From Candidatus Omnitrophota bacterium (GTDB lineage Bacteria > Omnitrophota > Omnitrophia > Omnitrophales > Aquincolibacteriaceae), in contig JAUYMS010000050.1 in NCBI GenBank assembly GCA_030698625.1, positions 1 through 64,000 of the forward strand: DNA of 64,000 nucleotides, written 5' to 3'. The notes under the pieces were generated by a model that was given only the letters and a program-made list of their open reading frames with translations, made no database searches and was not told the DNA's origin. How positions within the stretch are numbered: the stretch's first letter is position 1; every line of letters starts with the position of its first letter. Made by a program: the position numbers and the translations under genes. Shown one piece after another: positions 58,601 to 61,600 of this stretch.

Positions 58601-61600
58601 TTGAGCAAAACCGAATCGCTCACCAGGGAAAGCCGCGTTCTTGCGACTGTCATGTTTGCAATGAGACGGTTTAAAAACGTGATCCTCAATGCGCGGTGCT
58701 CCGGCAGATCACTGTCAATTCTCATGATCTTTGTCAGCCTTTTCCAGAACTGCTGCTGCGTGTCGACTTCGTCTGTGATATTCTTCGTGGCGTCGTTGGT
58801 ATGAAAAGCCGTATATTTGAGCGCCGAAGCCGGTAGCAATTCGGTACGGCGTAGTACCACTGGATCGCTCGTACTTTGGTAAGAAAGCGCCGTCGGAAAG
58901 CCAAACTGTTTCTGCCCGGGAGCTTTTATCGCTCCCCACCGGCTTAGCAGTCTACGCCACAGGTTGATTTCGATGAGATCCTGATCCGTCAGCCCCGCAT
59001 GGGCAACATGGCTTATTTTATAGGGCTGATTCCCTCGCCCCGGACGCGAGGTCTGCTGCACGGTCTCGCTGCGCACAGCCACGTCCACACCGGGTACAAC
59101 CAGCTCACGCCGGCCGTCATTTCTGGCCAGGAGCGCCGGATCAATCTCGGCAATACCCGGAGGCACAATCACTAAGGGACGCGCCATTGGCGCCATTCCG
59201 TCACCCGGAGCGGGTACCACGGCACGCGGCTTCGGCGCCTCCACGGGCGCGACCGGCTTCTTCTCTACAGGTTTAACCGGTATAACCACCTTCGGGGCAT
59301 CGGGAGCTTCACCGGGTTCAACCGGCTGAACAACACGCGCCGGCTCGCTGGGTTCGGGTGCCGCAGGCTCACGCCCCAGGCGGTTGACAATGAAAGTCTT
59401 CAGCGCCAGCACGGCAACCAGGACGCCGACAATCGCGAGACGGCGAACGAGGAACCGCTTCCTATCGGCACTCGGAAACTGCTGCTCATAAAGGAAATAC
59501 TTAAAAATGGTAAGGATAACGGCAACAGGCAGCATGACAACGGACAGACCGGCAAAAGCAAAGCCTCCAATACTGATATGGAGAACGCCCAAAACAGCCA
59601 CGGCAACAGCCAGCCAGTAGACAACTGTAAAAAAGCCGGCAGCAATACGCTCAGGCAATGGCGGCATTTCAGGGAGCATCGGAATCTCGTCGCCACCCGT
59701 AGCAACCGTTTCACTCGCTGCCGCGAGATCAGCCAAAGTATCATCGGCCTCATCCGCTCCGGCAGGCGTTTCCACGCCGGAGATGCGGTCTGTCCTATTG
59801 ATAATGAGACTTTCCATTCTTGTAAACCGTTCAACAAAGCCGGGACGGAGAGGTACGCGGCCGTTGAGCGTCAACAACTTTTTCATTCGCTCGGCTTCCG
59901 CCAGAAATTGTCTCGCTTTGTCCAAATACTCTCTCATATCGCTTGCGCGAATGAATGTCTGAAGTTGCGTGTGGAGTTTCTTAAGGACATATGCGTCGAC
60001 CCCGCCTTCAAGTGACATGATGACCGACAATGCGGCCGTAAGGCCGTGGTCCGCAATTCCTTCCACAATAGGCCTGATATCAAGCTCCGCTTTCACCAAG
60101 CCGCGATAGCCGTTCCACATGGACGTTTCTTGATTTGACTCCATGGCCGTACGAGTGGCTGTGCGGAGATTCCTCGCGGTGGCGATGATATGACTATCAA
60201 CGCGATTGCGCATGCCGGCAGAGCTTTCGAGAGAGCGTGTGTCACCAAAATGAGTCAGCAGCTCGTCATAAACCACTAGCAATGCCCGTATGTAAAGGAA
60301 TGTATCGATCGCTTCGGAAAGATCACGTATGCGCGTCGAGGTCCGTTTCCCGAACGCTTCCTTAAAACGACTTTCAATCGTCAACTTTAACTCCCCTAGC
60401 AGTTTCCTCTTGCCTGCATCATCGTCAGGAATTGTCACACCGGCATCACGGGGCAATAATTTGACTGCCGGAGCAATGGTTGTTGCGGGAGCTTCGATAA
60501 CGCTATCGGCACCGGATTCACTGTCGGCAGTCACGACATCCGCCGTAACCGCAGCCGCATCTCCTGCGCGCGTTTCCGGCAATGTCGGTATCACCGCTGC
60601 GAGACGCTTCATTTTTTCCGTAATACGCGGAACCGTAGTACTCGTAATCTCCCCAACAAACGAATCGACACCGGCAAGGGCCGCTTCCACTTCGGGAAGC
60701 TTTCCGCCCGCGATGAATCCGAATTGATGGCTGTCCGCCACATCGGCCTTCAACTTCTGCATGGCGTGATCAGCCGCATCGACTGCCGCGAGCATCGCCG
60801 GAGTTAACTCCGGAACGGCTTCGGCGGCTTCGGCGCGTGTCATGCCGTTATTCAGGATAAGATCGACGGTCTCTTCAATGGTTCCGGCGGCTTCATCCAG
60901 GTCGAGACGGATGTCCTGGGCCGCCGCACGAACTTGGTTGAGTTCATAGGCACGTCCCAGGTTCTGAAAGCTCGCGGCAGCATCTGCCATGCCGCTGACG
61001 ACGCTTCGACGCAACGCCTCCAACGGAGACATCTCACTCTCGGTGCGAAGCTCGGAGCGTGCGGCGTCCTTCACGTGTTGGCGCCAATGATACATATAGG
61101 CTCCTTGATATTCCCGTTTGCTGGACAAGCGCTTCACGAACTCAGCAAGCGCGGCATCATAAGATGCCTGGTTATTCTGCCATGCCAGCAATTGCCCGGG
61201 GTTATCGACCAACATCACACTCTGGAAGGCCTTGTCTTGAATCTGTTTAAGGATGACATCATCCGTGTCGTTCTCACGGATCTTGATAATTTGTCGCACA
61301 ACTTCAATCGCCTCACGCGTTACGACCGCGGTCTCCTGATCCTTCTGCGGGTCGAAGGTAAGCATCAAGAGGCCGTTGACGAGGCCCTGAAGTTCCGGAT
61401 CTTCACCATAGGCTTTAATGGAAACATCCTTGGGTAATTCGATTGCGTCTCCAAAAAGGGCAGGATAGAATTTTGGGGTCAGGGCAATGGCAGCTTCCAC
61501 TGAAGGCCGTAATTCAGTATTGGTCATAACTGCGATGATGTGATTGGTACGCTTAAGCTCTAGCCCAAGATTCGCTTTCGTCCCCAATTCACGCTGATCG

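Larger units (their letters stand above)
41419..61059 (-). repeat. RSELR pentapeptide motif, 5 copies in giant gene A
   Basis: Copies at 61045-61059, 55561-55575, 48772-48786, 42820-42834 and 41419-41433, all in frame and all RSELR. Codons differ between copies (Leu CTT, CTC, TTG, TTA; Ser TCC, TCG, TCT; last Arg CGC, CGT, AGA). They divide the protein into modules of about 1,828, 2,263, 1,984, 467 and 249 residues after the first copy. A related TELRPS variant is at 61501-61518. Confidence 0.95.
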
